Assembly: GCA_039819065.1 (NCBI GenBank)
Contig: JBCBSS010000061.1
Location: forward strand, 1-41,244
Length of the DNA: 41,244 nt
Direction of reading: 5' to 3'
Origin: JBCBSS01 sp039819065
GTDB lineage: Bacteria; Bacteroidota; Bacteroidia; Cytophagales; Cyclobacteriaceae
The first letter of the stretch is position 1; each line of letters opens with the position of its first letter. This document shows, in pieces, positions 32,321 to 41,150 of this stretch. Position numbers and translations under genes: made by a program. The notes below the pieces were generated by a model that was not told where the DNA came from, did no database searches, and saw only the letters and a list, made by a program, of their open reading frames with translations.

Positions 32321-33625
32321 ATGACTTCTGTAATAATAACTTCAATAGCTGCTTTTACGCTTGTAATTGTGTTATTAGTATTTATTCTGTTGTACGCACA
32401 ATCCAAGCTAGTTCAATCAGGTGATGTTAAAATCATCATTAACGGCGACGAAGCCAACCCGGTAATAGCATCGGCTGGTTCAACTTTATTATCGACGCTG
32501 TCGGCTCAGAAACTCTTCCTACCATCTGCTTGTGGTGGTGGTGGCACATGCGCCATGTGCAAATGTGTCGTTGAAAGCGGTGGTGGTGAAGTACTTCCGA
32601 CTGAGGTTGGTCACTTAAGCCGAACCGAGCAGAAAGAAAATGTGCGCCTTTCATGTCAGGTGAAAGTAAAACAGGACATGGACATCAGGATACCCGAAGA
32701 AATTTTCGGTATCAAAAAGTGGGATTGTGAAGTTGTATCCAATTACAACGTATCTACTTTCATTAAAGAGTTCGTGATGAAGCTTCCTGAAGGGGAAACC
32801 ATGGACTTCGAAGCGGGTGGATATATTCAGATTGATGTACCGCCAATTGAAGTGAAGTTCAGTGACATGGATATTACACCAAAACCTGAGCTTAATCACC
32901 CTGATGATGTATTCCAATCAGACTGGGATAACTTCAAGCTTTGGGATCTTGTGATGAAAAATGATGAGCCAATCTTCAGAGCTTACTCGATGGCTAATCA
33001 CCCTGCGGAAGGAAATATTGTAATGCTTAATATTCGTATCGCTACTCCACCTTGGGATAGAGATGCAGGTAAGTGGATGGATGTTAATCCTGGTATATGC
33101 TCTTCTTATGTATTCTCAAGAAAGCCAGGTGATAAAGTAACAATTTCAGGCCCTTACGGAGAATTTGCTATCAATTACACTGATAGAGAAATGGTTTACA
33201 TCGGTGGTGGTGCTGGTATGGCTCCCCTACGTGCTCAAATATTCCATTTGTTCCACACACTAAAGACTGATAGGAAAGTGTCTTACTGGTACGGTGGACG
33301 GTCTAAGAAAGAGCTATTCTACTTAAATCACTTTGATAAGATTGAGAAGGAGTTCCCTAACTTCAAGTTCTACATTGCGCTATCTGAGCCATTGGAAGGA
33401 GATAACTGGACTGAGAAGAAAAGCTTGGATGACAGTGAGTCTGACGGATATTTAGGCTTTATACACCAGGCATTATTTGATAATTATTTGAAAGATCACC
33501 CTGAACCAGACGAAGTAGAGTACTATCTATGCGGCCCTCCTTTGATGAATGCTGCTGTACTCAAAATGTTGGATGACATGGGTATTCCGCAAGAGAATAT
33601 TAGATTCGATGATTTCGGTGGCTAA
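32321..33625 (+). CDS. nqrF: Na+-translocating NADH:quinone reductase subunit F
   Basis: NqrF takes electrons from NADH through FAD to a [2Fe-2S] centre and feeds the Na+ pump in the inner membrane. The 434-aa protein has an N-terminal membrane helix (about residues 4-26), a ferredoxin domain with SACGGGGTCAMCKC and the fourth Cys in RLSCQV, the FAD motif RAYSMANHP, and the NADH motif YIGGGAGMAPLRAQIF, ending in YYLCGPPLMNAAV and FDDFGG. All cofactor motifs are intact. The subunits nqrA-E are not in the window; nqrF stands alone between the met operon and an arginase-fold gene. Confidence 0.96.
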   Translation: MTSVIITSIAAFTLVIVLLVFILLYAQSKLVQSGDVKIIINGDEANPVIASAGSTLLSTLSAQKLFLPSACGGGGTCAMCKCVVESGGGEVLPTEVGHLSRTEQKENVRLSCQVKVKQDMDIRIPEEIFGIKKWDCEVVSNYNVSTFIKEFVMKLPEGETMDFEAGGYIQIDVPPIEVKFSDMDITPKPELNHPDDVFQSDWDNFKLWDLVMKNDEPIFRAYSMANHPAEGNIVMLNIRIATPPWDRDAGKWMDVNPGICSSYVFSRKPGDKVTISGPYGEFAINYTDREMVYIGGGAGMAPLRAQIFHLFHTLKTDRKVSYWYGGRSKKELFYLNHFDKIEKEFPNFKFYIALSEPLEGDNWTEKKSLDDSESDGYLGFIHQALFDNYLKDHPEPDEVEYYLCGPPLMNAAVLKMLDDMGIPQENIRFDDFGG

Positions 33626-33645
33626 CACATAAGTCTAGCTTTAAT

Positions 33646-33681
33646 AAAAAGGGAGAAAACTTAAATTTTCTCCCTTTTTTT
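33646..33681 (+). terminator. Intrinsic terminator after nqrF
   Basis: A perfect 14-bp stem (33646-33659 with 33666-33679), a 6-nt loop and a T run; 21 bp after the nqrF stop. The symmetric A/T ends allow it to work on either strand. Confidence 0.9.
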
Positions 33682-33705
33682 ATGCCAAAACTCTATTTTC
33701 GTTTT

Positions 33706-34866
33706 ATGGATCTAAAGATATTCTTCAACCCTATAGACGCTGACGAGTTTTCAGATATCAACTCTCTCAGTGCTTTTTATAAAAGTATCAGCGTCTATGG
33801 CGAAAAGATGCCAGACTACCAGGATGTAGATATTGCTTTGATCGGGCTAGAAGAAAATAGAGGAACCGATTCAGATCCAGGTGTACAATATGCAGCTTCT
33901 GAAATAAGGAAGAAATTATTCAATCTGAAAAAAGGGTATGGTACTTATAAGGTCATTGATCTTGGGAATCTTAGGAATGGTGTCACCTTGGAAGAGACTT
34001 ACTCACGCATAAGAGAAGTATGCCAAATTCTCATTGAAAGCAATGTACTTCCTGTACTGTTCGGAGGTTCGCACGACTTAGACTATGGACAGTATCAAGC
34101 TTATGACGGCCTAGATAAACTGATTAGCCTGATCAATGTCGATGCCTTTTTGGACATGGAAGATGGTTTGACGGATGTTGCCAATAAAGAGCATATACAC
34201 AAAATATTGCTCCACGATCCGAATTATCTATTCAACTATAGCCATTTGGCTTTTCAAAGCTATCTAATTGATTCCGGGTCTATCAACACACTTGAGAAAC
34301 TTTACTTTGAAGCTTATCGCCTAGGCCATATCAGGTCTAATATTAATGACATGGAACCGGTAATACGCAACGCCGATATGATGTCCTTCGATATCACTTC
34401 AATCAAATCAAGTGATGCTCCTGGTAATAGCAATGCCCAGCCATTTGGTTTGACTGGCGAGGAAGCTTGCCAAATTTGTTGGTACGCTGGTCTTAACGAG
34501 AAATTGAGTTCCATCGGATTCTATGAATACAATCCTGAAATGGATGATCAGGCTAAAAAGACCGCTTCAGTAATTGCCACCATGATTTGGTATTTCATTG
34601 AGGGCTTTTACCACCGCAAGAATGAGCAGGATTTCAAGGCCAATGACTACCTGAAGTATGTTGTTTCCATGCCTTCTGATCCGGAGACCCTTATTTTCTA
34701 CAAAAGCAAGCTGAGTGAAAAATGGTGGATGGAAGTACCACACCCAAGAAGCGGAGATCCTTATCAGAGAAATTGTATAGTTCCGTGTAGCTACACCGAC
34801 TATGAATCAGCAACAAAGGGTGAACTGCCTGAGCGGTACATTAACACCCATTCGAAACTGACTTAG
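33706..34866 (+). CDS. Arginase/formimidoylglutamase-fold protein with altered metal site
   Basis: A 386-aa protein of the ureohydrolase (arginase, agmatinase, formiminoglutamase) family. I start at 33706 (MDLKIFFNPID); the ATG at 33682 lies in the terminator T run. Family blocks are FGGSHDLDYG, NVDAFLDMED, SFDITSIKSSDAPG and GFYEYNPEMDD. Arginases bind two Mn with GGxH, DAHxD and SxDxDxxDP; here DAHxD reads DAFLD (His to Phe, residue 148), and SxDxD reads SFDIT (Asp to Thr, residue 231), so two of six ligands are missing. It may bind one metal or have another role. I recall similar proteins in other Bacteroidota. Confidence 0.8.
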   Translation: MDLKIFFNPIDADEFSDINSLSAFYKSISVYGEKMPDYQDVDIALIGLEENRGTDSDPGVQYAASEIRKKLFNLKKGYGTYKVIDLGNLRNGVTLEETYSRIREVCQILIESNVLPVLFGGSHDLDYGQYQAYDGLDKLISLINVDAFLDMEDGLTDVANKEHIHKILLHDPNYLFNYSHLAFQSYLIDSGSINTLEKLYFEAYRLGHIRSNINDMEPVIRNADMMSFDITSIKSSDAPGNSNAQPFGLTGEEACQICWYAGLNEKLSSIGFYEYNPEMDDQAKKTASVIATMIWYFIEGFYHRKNEQDFKANDYLKYVVSMPSDPETLIFYKSKLSEKWWMEVPHPRSGDPYQRNCIVPCSYTDYESATKGELPERYINTHSKLT

Positions 34867-34930
34867 CAATACATACACGGCAATTTGAATATCAACTAAT
34901 ACCTTATTGCGTTTTACATAATTAAATGGC

Positions 34931-34957
34931 GTTAGTCAAACAGCTGACTAACTTTTT
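34931..34957 (+). terminator. Intrinsic terminator after the arginase-fold gene
   Basis: A perfect 8-bp stem (34931-34938 with 34945-34952), a 6-nt loop and TTTTT; 65 bp after the stop. Confidence 0.75.
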
Positions 34958-35005
34958 GTAGTTGTCATCGTTCTAGGTTAGAAATCAAATAGCATATTGC
35001 GAGCC

Positions 35006-35821
35006 ATGAAACCCTTTAAAAACTTCCCCAACAACCCACTCATTTGGGTTTTATCATTTTTTGTACTTGCCGCCGGTTGCACCCAACCCAGCAACGAAAC
35101 AGACACTTCCAATACGGAAGTAGAGCAACCCCAGAAAAAAGAACTTACCAAGGCCGAGCAAATCGTCAATCAAGTGATTGAAACCGCAGGTGGGGAAAAG
35201 TATTTGAATTCTTCAATTTCTTTTGACTTCCGTAAAATGAATTACAAATCTGAGCGCAATGGTGGTAAGTTCACTTATTACAGGGAGTTCAAGGATTCGA
35301 TACACACCGTCCATGACGTATTGAGCAATGATGGCTATTCCCGAGAGATTGACGGCCAGCAGGTACAGGTAATTGACTCAATGATCTCAAAATACTCAGC
35401 ATCAGTGAATTCGGTAATCTATTTCGCTTTATTACCTTATGGACTCAATGACGCTGCGGTCAACAAAAAATACCTGGGGGAGACAACTATAAAAGGACAG
35501 CCGTATCATGAGATTGAAGTTACGTTTAACCAAAATGGTGGTGGACAGGACTTCGACGATGTGTTCACCTACTGGATACACAAAGACAATAACACCATAG
35601 ACTATCTCGCCTATTTATATCATACCGATGAGGGCGGCTTACGCTTTAGAGAAGCTTATAATGTTAGAAACGTGAACGGGGTCAGGTTTGTAGATTATGT
35701 AAATTACAAACCAAAAGATGAAAGTATCCCTGTAAACGACCTTGATGAAGTTTTTTCTAATGGCGAGCTGATAGAACTTTCAAGAATTGAGCTTGAGAAT
35801 ATCCAGGTTGAGCTACCATAG
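35006..35821 (+). CDS. DUF6503-like lipoprotein
   Basis: A 271-aa predicted lipoprotein. I use the ATG at 35006 (MKPFKNF); a TTG start 9 bp earlier is possible. A hydrophobic signal ends in a lipobox (LAAGC, about Cys25), followed by a Thr/Asn/Glu-rich linker and then EQIVNQVIETAGGEKYLNSS, a LolA-like beginning. The rest is beta-rich (VTFNQNGGGQDFDDVFTYWI, DYLAYLYHTDEGGLRFRE), the pattern of the DUF6503 family of Bacteroidota. Family function is unknown; the LolA/LolB-like shape hints at binding of lipid. It is convergent with the NRAMP gene, 6 bp apart. Confidence 0.65.
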   Translation: MKPFKNFPNNPLIWVLSFFVLAAGCTQPSNETDTSNTEVEQPQKKELTKAEQIVNQVIETAGGEKYLNSSISFDFRKMNYKSERNGGKFTYYREFKDSIHTVHDVLSNDGYSREIDGQQVQVIDSMISKYSASVNSVIYFALLPYGLNDAAVNKKYLGETTIKGQPYHEIEVTFNQNGGGQDFDDVFTYWIHKDNNTIDYLAYLYHTDEGGLRFREAYNVRNVNGVRFVDYVNYKPKDESIPVNDLDEVFSNGELIELSRIELENIQVELP

Positions 35822-35827
35822 TGTTTT

Positions 35828-37123
35828 TTAGTCGCTTTGTTTAGTAAAGATACGGGTAGCAACCCATATGCTTATGGCCAGCGCAACAGTGCCTGAATAA
35901 TATAAACCGTTGATCCCGGCTGTCATTCCAACGATGGCCGAACCAGCTTTATACAGGTTATTCAAACCCAAAACCAAGCTCACGAATAGAATCAACAACA
36001 GAAAGATGTTCAGGAAAATAGAATTCCTGAACTCTATGGGGATGAGGTTGCGGTCGTTGATGGTGAGAATTAAGAAAATGGCCACCACCGGTAAAAGCAG
36101 GCCATTAACTGCTTGTGCCATTATGATCACGGGAAAGATATCGACTTGGGCAAGTCCGACAATAAGCCCGAAACCCAATACAAGCATCCATACCCTTTTA
36201 TAGTATTTAGATCCTTCTGACCAGTTTTGATTATTATGTCCGAGCAAACTCTTGGCAGTGATAGCAGAAGCTAGTGGCGCAGTAATAGAAGAAGTTATTC
36301 CAGCCGCAAAAAGCCCTAATGCCAAAAGTATTTTAGCCTGAGGCCCGAAACTATCGCCTAAGGTCTGTGCCAAAACATCAAAAGTCATTTTTTGATTGAC
36401 CTGAGTACCTACGATTAGAATAGCAATAGAAATCAAGCCGCCCAAAGCTATGGCTATGATGATTCCGAAGCGCATTTCAGATACTTTCTGTCCTTGGCTC
36501 ACTCCTGAAGCCAGAAAGAGGTTATAAGGCACTATTGTGGTTCCTATTAGGCCTACCACGATCAGTTCAGCATTGGCTGGTATGTTGGGGACAAAAGCTC
36601 CTTTCACCAAAGCACTCGCATCCAATGGGTTCTGGAATACAACCAAAAAGAAAAGAATGCCCATCAATGCTACGACCATTCCTAGCATATTAGCAATGGA
36701 TTTATAAGTACCGAACCATAATAGTGCACCAACTAATAATCCCACTCCCGAAATAAGTATTTTGGGATCAACATCAATCAACAAGTCCAAACCCGCTAGT
36801 GCTCCTAAAATATTACCGGCTTGATAAGCGGCACAGCCAAAAACAACACTACCTGCCAAGCCCCACCTGATTATATTTCCTTGTTTCCCTAGGAATTTTT
36901 TTGCTACCGCTTCGCCAAAGCTGTACCCCGAAGCAATCATGATTCTCGCTGCACATTCCTGAAGCAGGATACATGCCACTGAGGCGAAAACCAGTGCCCA
37001 AACCAAGTCAAACTTAAAAAGTGCTCCCGCGCTGCTGGCCGTGGCCAACGTACCTGGCCCAATAAATGCCGCTGAAATAACAGACCAGAAGAGAATGCTG
37101 AGAAAGCGTTTTTTCAGTTGCAT
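35828..37123 (-). CDS. NRAMP-family transporter with non-canonical metal-binding motifs
   Basis: A 431-aa, roughly 11-helix membrane protein of the NRAMP/SLC11 fold, whose usual members import Mn2+ or Fe2+ with H+. The canonical TM1 motif DPGN reads GPGT (residues 22-25), and TM6 MPHN reads VPYN (Val198, Pro199, Tyr200), so the Asp, Asn, Met and His that bind transition metals are all replaced. Flanking family features remain (ECAARIMIASGYSFGEAVAK, LFLASGVSQGQKV). Substrate may be a different cation or something else. It is divergent from the WD40-caspase gene. Confidence 0.8.
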   Translation of the reverse strand: MQLKKRFLSILFWSVISAAFIGPGTLATASSAGALFKFDLVWALVFASVACILLQECAARIMIASGYSFGEAVAKKFLGKQGNIIRWGLAGSVVFGCAAYQAGNILGALAGLDLLIDVDPKILISGVGLLVGALLWFGTYKSIANMLGMVVALMGILFFLVVFQNPLDASALVKGAFVPNIPANAELIVVGLIGTTIVPYNLFLASGVSQGQKVSEMRFGIIIAIALGGLISIAILIVGTQVNQKMTFDVLAQTLGDSFGPQAKILLALGLFAAGITSSITAPLASAITAKSLLGHNNQNWSEGSKYYKRVWMLVLGFGLIVGLAQVDIFPVIIMAQAVNGLLLPVVAIFLILTINDRNLIPIEFRNSIFLNIFLLLILFVSLVLGLNNLYKAGSAIVGMTAGINGLYYSGTVALAISIWVATRIFTKQSD

Positions 37124-37241
37124 CTAGCTGAAAATATGAGTGTTAGAGAAAGGATAGGCTTTAGGTATCTTTAAAAAAATCAGTATCTTTATTTGGGCAA
37201 ATATGCTCGGCTTTAATCAATCCGCAATAAAATTAATAAAA

Positions 37242-40200
37242 ATGGCATTTCTTAATTATAAGGGAAAATTAAGGGGATGGCTAATAGCTTTAATATGCTG
37301 TTATTCTTTCTCTGTGATGGCTCAAAGAGGCGTTCCGAAAATTGTCATTAACCCTAAAGGCCATGCCGGCAAAATCTACAATATACATTTTACAGCACGG
37401 GGAGAGCAGATTATTTCTGTATCCGAGGATAAGACCATCAGGGTGTGGGATTCGAACTCAGGGGAACTGCTTAATAAGTTTGAATCGCAAATTGGTGATG
37501 GCTATGAGGGTGTATTCTATGCATCAGCAGTTTCCTCGGATGGCCGATACCTGGCGGCTAGTGGCTACCCGGTAAGTTCTGAAGACACAAACTATATTAT
37601 CCTAATCGACCTTAAGGAAGGCAAGCAAATAGCCACTGCTATTGGTCATACCAATGTGATCAACAGTCTGGATTTTACAGGCAATGGCAGATTTTTGGCG
37701 AGCGGAAGTGATGATGGGTTGGTCATGGTTTGGGAGTATACTGGCCAAAAGTTATTGCAACTGACTACCACTATCAATGTTGGCAATAGGGTTTCCAGTC
37801 TTTCATTCAATTCTAAGAACAATAACCTGGCTGTAGCGGCAGAGGGCAAGGAAGTGATAGTCTATAACCTAAGGGGCCTTGATCAAGGCATGAAGAAGTT
37901 TCCTTCTAAGTCTTTGCGTAAGCACAAGTCTCCAGTGAAAAGTGTCAAGTATTCACCGGATGGGCAATACCTTGCTTCCAGTAGCATTGGCACAGACGTT
38001 GTGCTGTGGAGCGAGGAAGGTGATTTCGTAAAACTATTCGATAAGTTTAATGAGCCTATCAGCGCAATGACCTTCTCTTACGATTCCAGAATTCTAGTAG
38101 CCATGGATAGCAGAGGACATGGCGCCAGTTATTCTATCCCTAGCGGCAACAAATTCGCCGACTTCAAAGCACATGATAATACTGTCTTTGCTGCTGATTT
38201 TTCACCTAATTCCGCTAGCGGCAGTTACATAGTGGCATCGGCAGGTGGGAGCAACAACGAAATCTACATTTGGAATCCTATCAATGGTCAAACGCAAAGA
38301 AGAATCAAAGGGAAAGGTAGAACAATCTGGAACTTGGAATTCGGAGTAGGATTAGAGCTATTCGTATCGCATAAGTTCGCTGCTACTGACAAAGACGGCT
38401 ACGAATACAGTTTTGATTTCAGCTCCTTAACTGTCAAAAACAAACCTGAGAAATTAAGGAAAAGAGATACAGAAAGGGGACTGGTTCAAACCAGTATTTA
38501 TGAGTTAGAACTCCCAAGTGGAAAGACTCTTCGGAATGATGAGCTGGAAGATGGGAGAATCCTGGACTTTACGGCTACTCAGGATGGCCAGGTTATCATT
38601 GCCAGTGACTTTTCTTTGAAAATGTACAATGGCAGCGGTACGCTGCTTAAAGAGTTTCTGGGACACACTGGCGGTGTTAGAAGCGTTTCGATCAGTCGGG
38701 ACGGCCGTTATCTGGCTTCAGGAAGTGAAGATCAAACGATCAGACTTTGGAAAATCAATGAAACAGGATATGCTCCAAGCCTGAGGGAAGTTTTCGACGG
38801 CGAAGATTGGGAGCAATTCTTTTCCAGCCTTGAGGTAGATAGTCTCACTTATGAAGCATCTTCTGCCGCCTGGAAACAGGTGATTAGCTATTTGAAAAGT
38901 GGAGGAAACAAAATATATCGCGATATTCAGGAGGTATATGATAACCTCGGTGAAAGCGTAATTCCATTTGCGAGTGTATTCATATCTGAAGAAGGGGAAT
39001 GGATATGCTGGGCACCAACCGGATACTTCTCATGCTCTTCAGCCGGTGGTGATTACTTTGGCTGGCATGTCAATATGGGTATTCATGAATTGGCCGATTT
39101 CTTTACTGCTGACCAATACTTTGACATTCTTTACAGACCGGAAACGGTTAATAAGAGTATCATACAAGGGCGAAGGGTAAAAGAAATCCTCAAAGAAAAA
39201 GGCGAGCGAATCTTCGACCTGTCGAAGCTCAGCAGGCCATCAGCTGGATTCTTCCATACCACCGCACTCACATTGGGCAAAGACAAGCGCCTCGACTACG
39301 AAGGCGGCAAGTATTTTACACAGAGTCAAGCACTGCCTTTAGAAGTAGAAGTATACGATGGCGGCGGCGGGGTCAAAGAAGTCAATATCTATCAGAATGA
39401 AAAGTTGATCTTCAGCGATAAAGAAATCAAGTCTATTGGCGAAGGACAAAAAAGAACCAAGACATACAACGTAGATCTCATCAATGGAAGGAATGACTTT
39501 AAGGTGGTGGTTTTGAATTATCAGAATGTAGAATCGAGACCTGATTACCTCAATATTGAATACAATGGAGAGCTAATAGCCACTTCAGACTTGTACATCG
39601 TCTCTGTGGGCATTAACGAGTATAAGAACAGTGCTTATAATCTCAATTATGCCAAACCTGATGCTAAATCATTCACACAAAAGCTCATTGAAAATGGCAG
39701 TAGAATTTTCAGAAACGTTCGTAAGGTAGAGATATATGATGGTGAAGCAACAAAAGCGAATATCATCAAAGGCTTCGAATCAGTGATTTCCCAGTCCAAG
39801 CCTCAAGATGTATTCGTATTCTACTATGCTGGTCACGGTACACTTGATGAAGACAATGATGACCAGTACTATCTCGTACCCACTGATATTACCAAGCTGT
39901 ATGGAGACCCCGCACAATTGCAGGACAAAGGTATTTCGGCTACAGACCTTAAGGGATTATTGGCTCAAGTCAAGTCGCAGAAGCAGCTTATTCTCATGGA
40001 TGCATGCCACTCGGGAGGAGCCATTAAAACGATAGGTGTAAGAGCTGCGGCGTCAGAGGAAAAAGCCATTGTTCAACTGGCCAGAAGTTCAGGAGTAGTA
40101 ATGATCGCTTCCAGCGGCACTCAACAATATGCCTCCGAATTTGAGGTGCTAGAACACGGTGTTTTCACCTATGCGCTACTAGAAGCACTGGATGGTCGCG

Positions 40201-40388
40201 CCGATAATGGCGATAATAAGATCACCGTGAATGAGCTTAAGTTCTTCATGGAAGAAAGAGTGCCGGAATTGACCGAAGAGCACGGAGGCAAGGCACAATA
40301 CCCAACCGGATTCATTCATGGTAACGATTTTCCGATCAGTATTATTCGAGGAGATGACGATGATACTTCTGAAGAAGGACAGGATTAG
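37242..40388 (+). CDS. Secreted WD40-repeat protein with C-terminal caspase (C14) domain
   Basis: I start at 37242, giving a signal peptide (KGKLRGWLIALICCYSFS, cut near VMAQ) and 1048 aa; the frame also has an ATG at 37203. About eight WD40 blades are visible in the first half, such as GHAGKIYNIHFTARGEQIIS and GHTGGVRSVSISRDGRYLAS. A middle module has WICWAPTGYFSCSS and YFGWHVN, which I associate with bacterial WD40-caspase proteins, then a beta-rich segment. The caspase-like domain (about residues 790-1035) has His865 in FYYAGHGT and Cys922 in MDACHSGG, so the catalytic dyad is intact. DACHSG is metacaspase-like, which suggests cleavage after Arg or Lys. Target unknown; the signal peptide places it outside the cytoplasm. 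Confidence 0.88.
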   Translation: MAFLNYKGKLRGWLIALICCYSFSVMAQRGVPKIVINPKGHAGKIYNIHFTARGEQIISVSEDKTIRVWDSNSGELLNKFESQIGDGYEGVFYASAVSSDGRYLAASGYPVSSEDTNYIILIDLKEGKQIATAIGHTNVINSLDFTGNGRFLASGSDDGLVMVWEYTGQKLLQLTTTINVGNRVSSLSFNSKNNNLAVAAEGKEVIVYNLRGLDQGMKKFPSKSLRKHKSPVKSVKYSPDGQYLASSSIGTDVVLWSEEGDFVKLFDKFNEPISAMTFSYDSRILVAMDSRGHGASYSIPSGNKFADFKAHDNTVFAADFSPNSASGSYIVASAGGSNNEIYIWNPINGQTQRRIKGKGRTIWNLEFGVGLELFVSHKFAATDKDGYEYSFDFSSLTVKNKPEKLRKRDTERGLVQTSIYELELPSGKTLRNDELEDGRILDFTATQDGQVIIASDFSLKMYNGSGTLLKEFLGHTGGVRSVSISRDGRYLASGSEDQTIRLWKINETGYAPSLREVFDGEDWEQFFSSLEVDSLTYEASSAAWKQVISYLKSGGNKIYRDIQEVYDNLGESVIPFASVFISEEGEWICWAPTGYFSCSSAGGDYFGWHVNMGIHELADFFTADQYFDILYRPETVNKSIIQGRRVKEILKEKGERIFDLSKLSRPSAGFFHTTALTLGKDKRLDYEGGKYFTQSQALPLEVEVYDGGGGVKEVNIYQNEKLIFSDKEIKSIGEGQKRTKTYNVDLINGRNDFKVVVLNYQNVESRPDYLNIEYNGELIATSDLYIVSVGINEYKNSAYNLNYAKPDAKSFTQKLIENGSRIFRNVRKVEIYDGEATKANIIKGFESVISQSKPQDVFVFYYAGHGTLDEDNDDQYYLVPTDITKLYGDPAQLQDKGISATDLKGLLAQVKSQKQLILMDACHSGGAIKTIGVRAAASEEKAIVQLARSSGVVMIASSGTQQYASEFEVLEHGVFTYALLEALDGRADNGDNKITVNELKFFMEERVPELTEEHGGKAQYPTGFIHGNDFPISIIRGDDDDTSEEGQD

Positions 40389-40438
40389 AATTAGCCACTA
40401 GATATTAACAGAGGATGACACAATAGTAGCCCTAGGTC

Positions 40439-40522
40439 GTCATCTCGAACGCAGTGAGAGATCTTTCTCAATTCAGGAGTTCAATCTGTTAGAGATAGAT
40501 CTCTCACTGCGTTCGAAATGAC
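40439..40522. repeat. REP-like long inverted repeat
   Basis: Two 31-nt arms (40439-40469 and 40492-40522) are inverted copies with two mismatches around a 22-nt loop. The arm core TCGAACGCAGTGAGAGATCT closely resembles the dispersed repeat TCATTTCGA(A/G)CGCAGnGAGAAATCT common in intergenic regions of Bacteroidota. It lies between convergent genes and could also act as a terminator. Only this one pair occurs in the window. Confidence 0.8.
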
Positions 40523-40571
40523 AGCTAAGAACGAATTTTTTTAAGATACCATATTTTTTATCAGTATTTAA

Positions 40572-41150
40572 TCATTCTGATATACCAGCAAGATCAAGTA
40601 GAAATGCATATTCAAAGGAAGTCTCCTTATGCTGTTTGAACCTTCCAGTCGTTCCGCTGTGACCACTTTCCATGTCAGTCTTTAATATTAATCTGTTATC
40701 ATCAGTCTTGACATCTCTAAGCTTGGCCACCCATTTCGCAGGCTCCCAGTATTGCACTTGAGAATCATGAAATCCGGTCATCACTAGCATATTAGGATAA
40801 TTCTGAGCTTTCACCTGATCATAAGGTGAGTAAGAAAGCATGTATTCGTAGGACTCAAGCTCATTCGGATTCCCCCATTCATCGTACTCTCCTGTGGTCA
40901 GTGGAATTGACTCATCAAGCATAGTAGTCATCACATCTACGAAAGGAACAGAAGCAATAACACCTTTGAAAAGGTCAGGTCTCATATTAACTACGGCACC
41001 CATCAAAAGCCCTCCAGCACTACCGCCCATGGCAAAGAGGTTATCCTCGTTCGTATATTTTTCGTCTATCAGAAATTCCGCACAATCAATGAAATCATTA
41101 AAAGTATTGATCTTCTTGAACATCTTACCATCTTCATACCATTTACGGCC
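40572..41150 (-). CDS. Oligopeptidase B-type S9 peptidase, C-terminal part (interrupted)
   Basis: Only the last 192 codons of a prolyl oligopeptidase-family gene are present in the right orientation, from GRKWYEDGKMFKKINTFNDF to the end. S9 peptidases of this type cut short peptides after basic residues. The triad is complete: Ser in MGGSAGGLLMG, Asp in TGFHDSQVQYWEP, His in ESGHSGTTGRF. Upstream of 41150 the minus-strand frame hits stops (TAA TAG near 41186-41191). The missing preceding segment is present but inverted at 41151-41244, so the gene is probably whole in the cell and broken only in this sequence. Confidence 0.85.
   Translation of the reverse strand, partial: GRKWYEDGKMFKKINTFNDFIDCAEFLIDEKYTNEDNLFAMGGSAGGLLMGAVVNMRPDLFKGVIASVPFVDVMTTMLDESIPLTTGEYDEWGNPNELESYEYMLSYSPYDQVKAQNYPNMLVMTGFHDSQVQYWEPAKWVAKLRDVKTDDNRLILKTDMESGHSGTTGRFKQHKETSFEYAFLLDLAGISE

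Noticed and set aside
33682..33705. Upstream ATG for the arginase-fold protein
   Set aside because: It lies within the T run of the nqrF terminator, and the eight extra residues do not resemble the family start.
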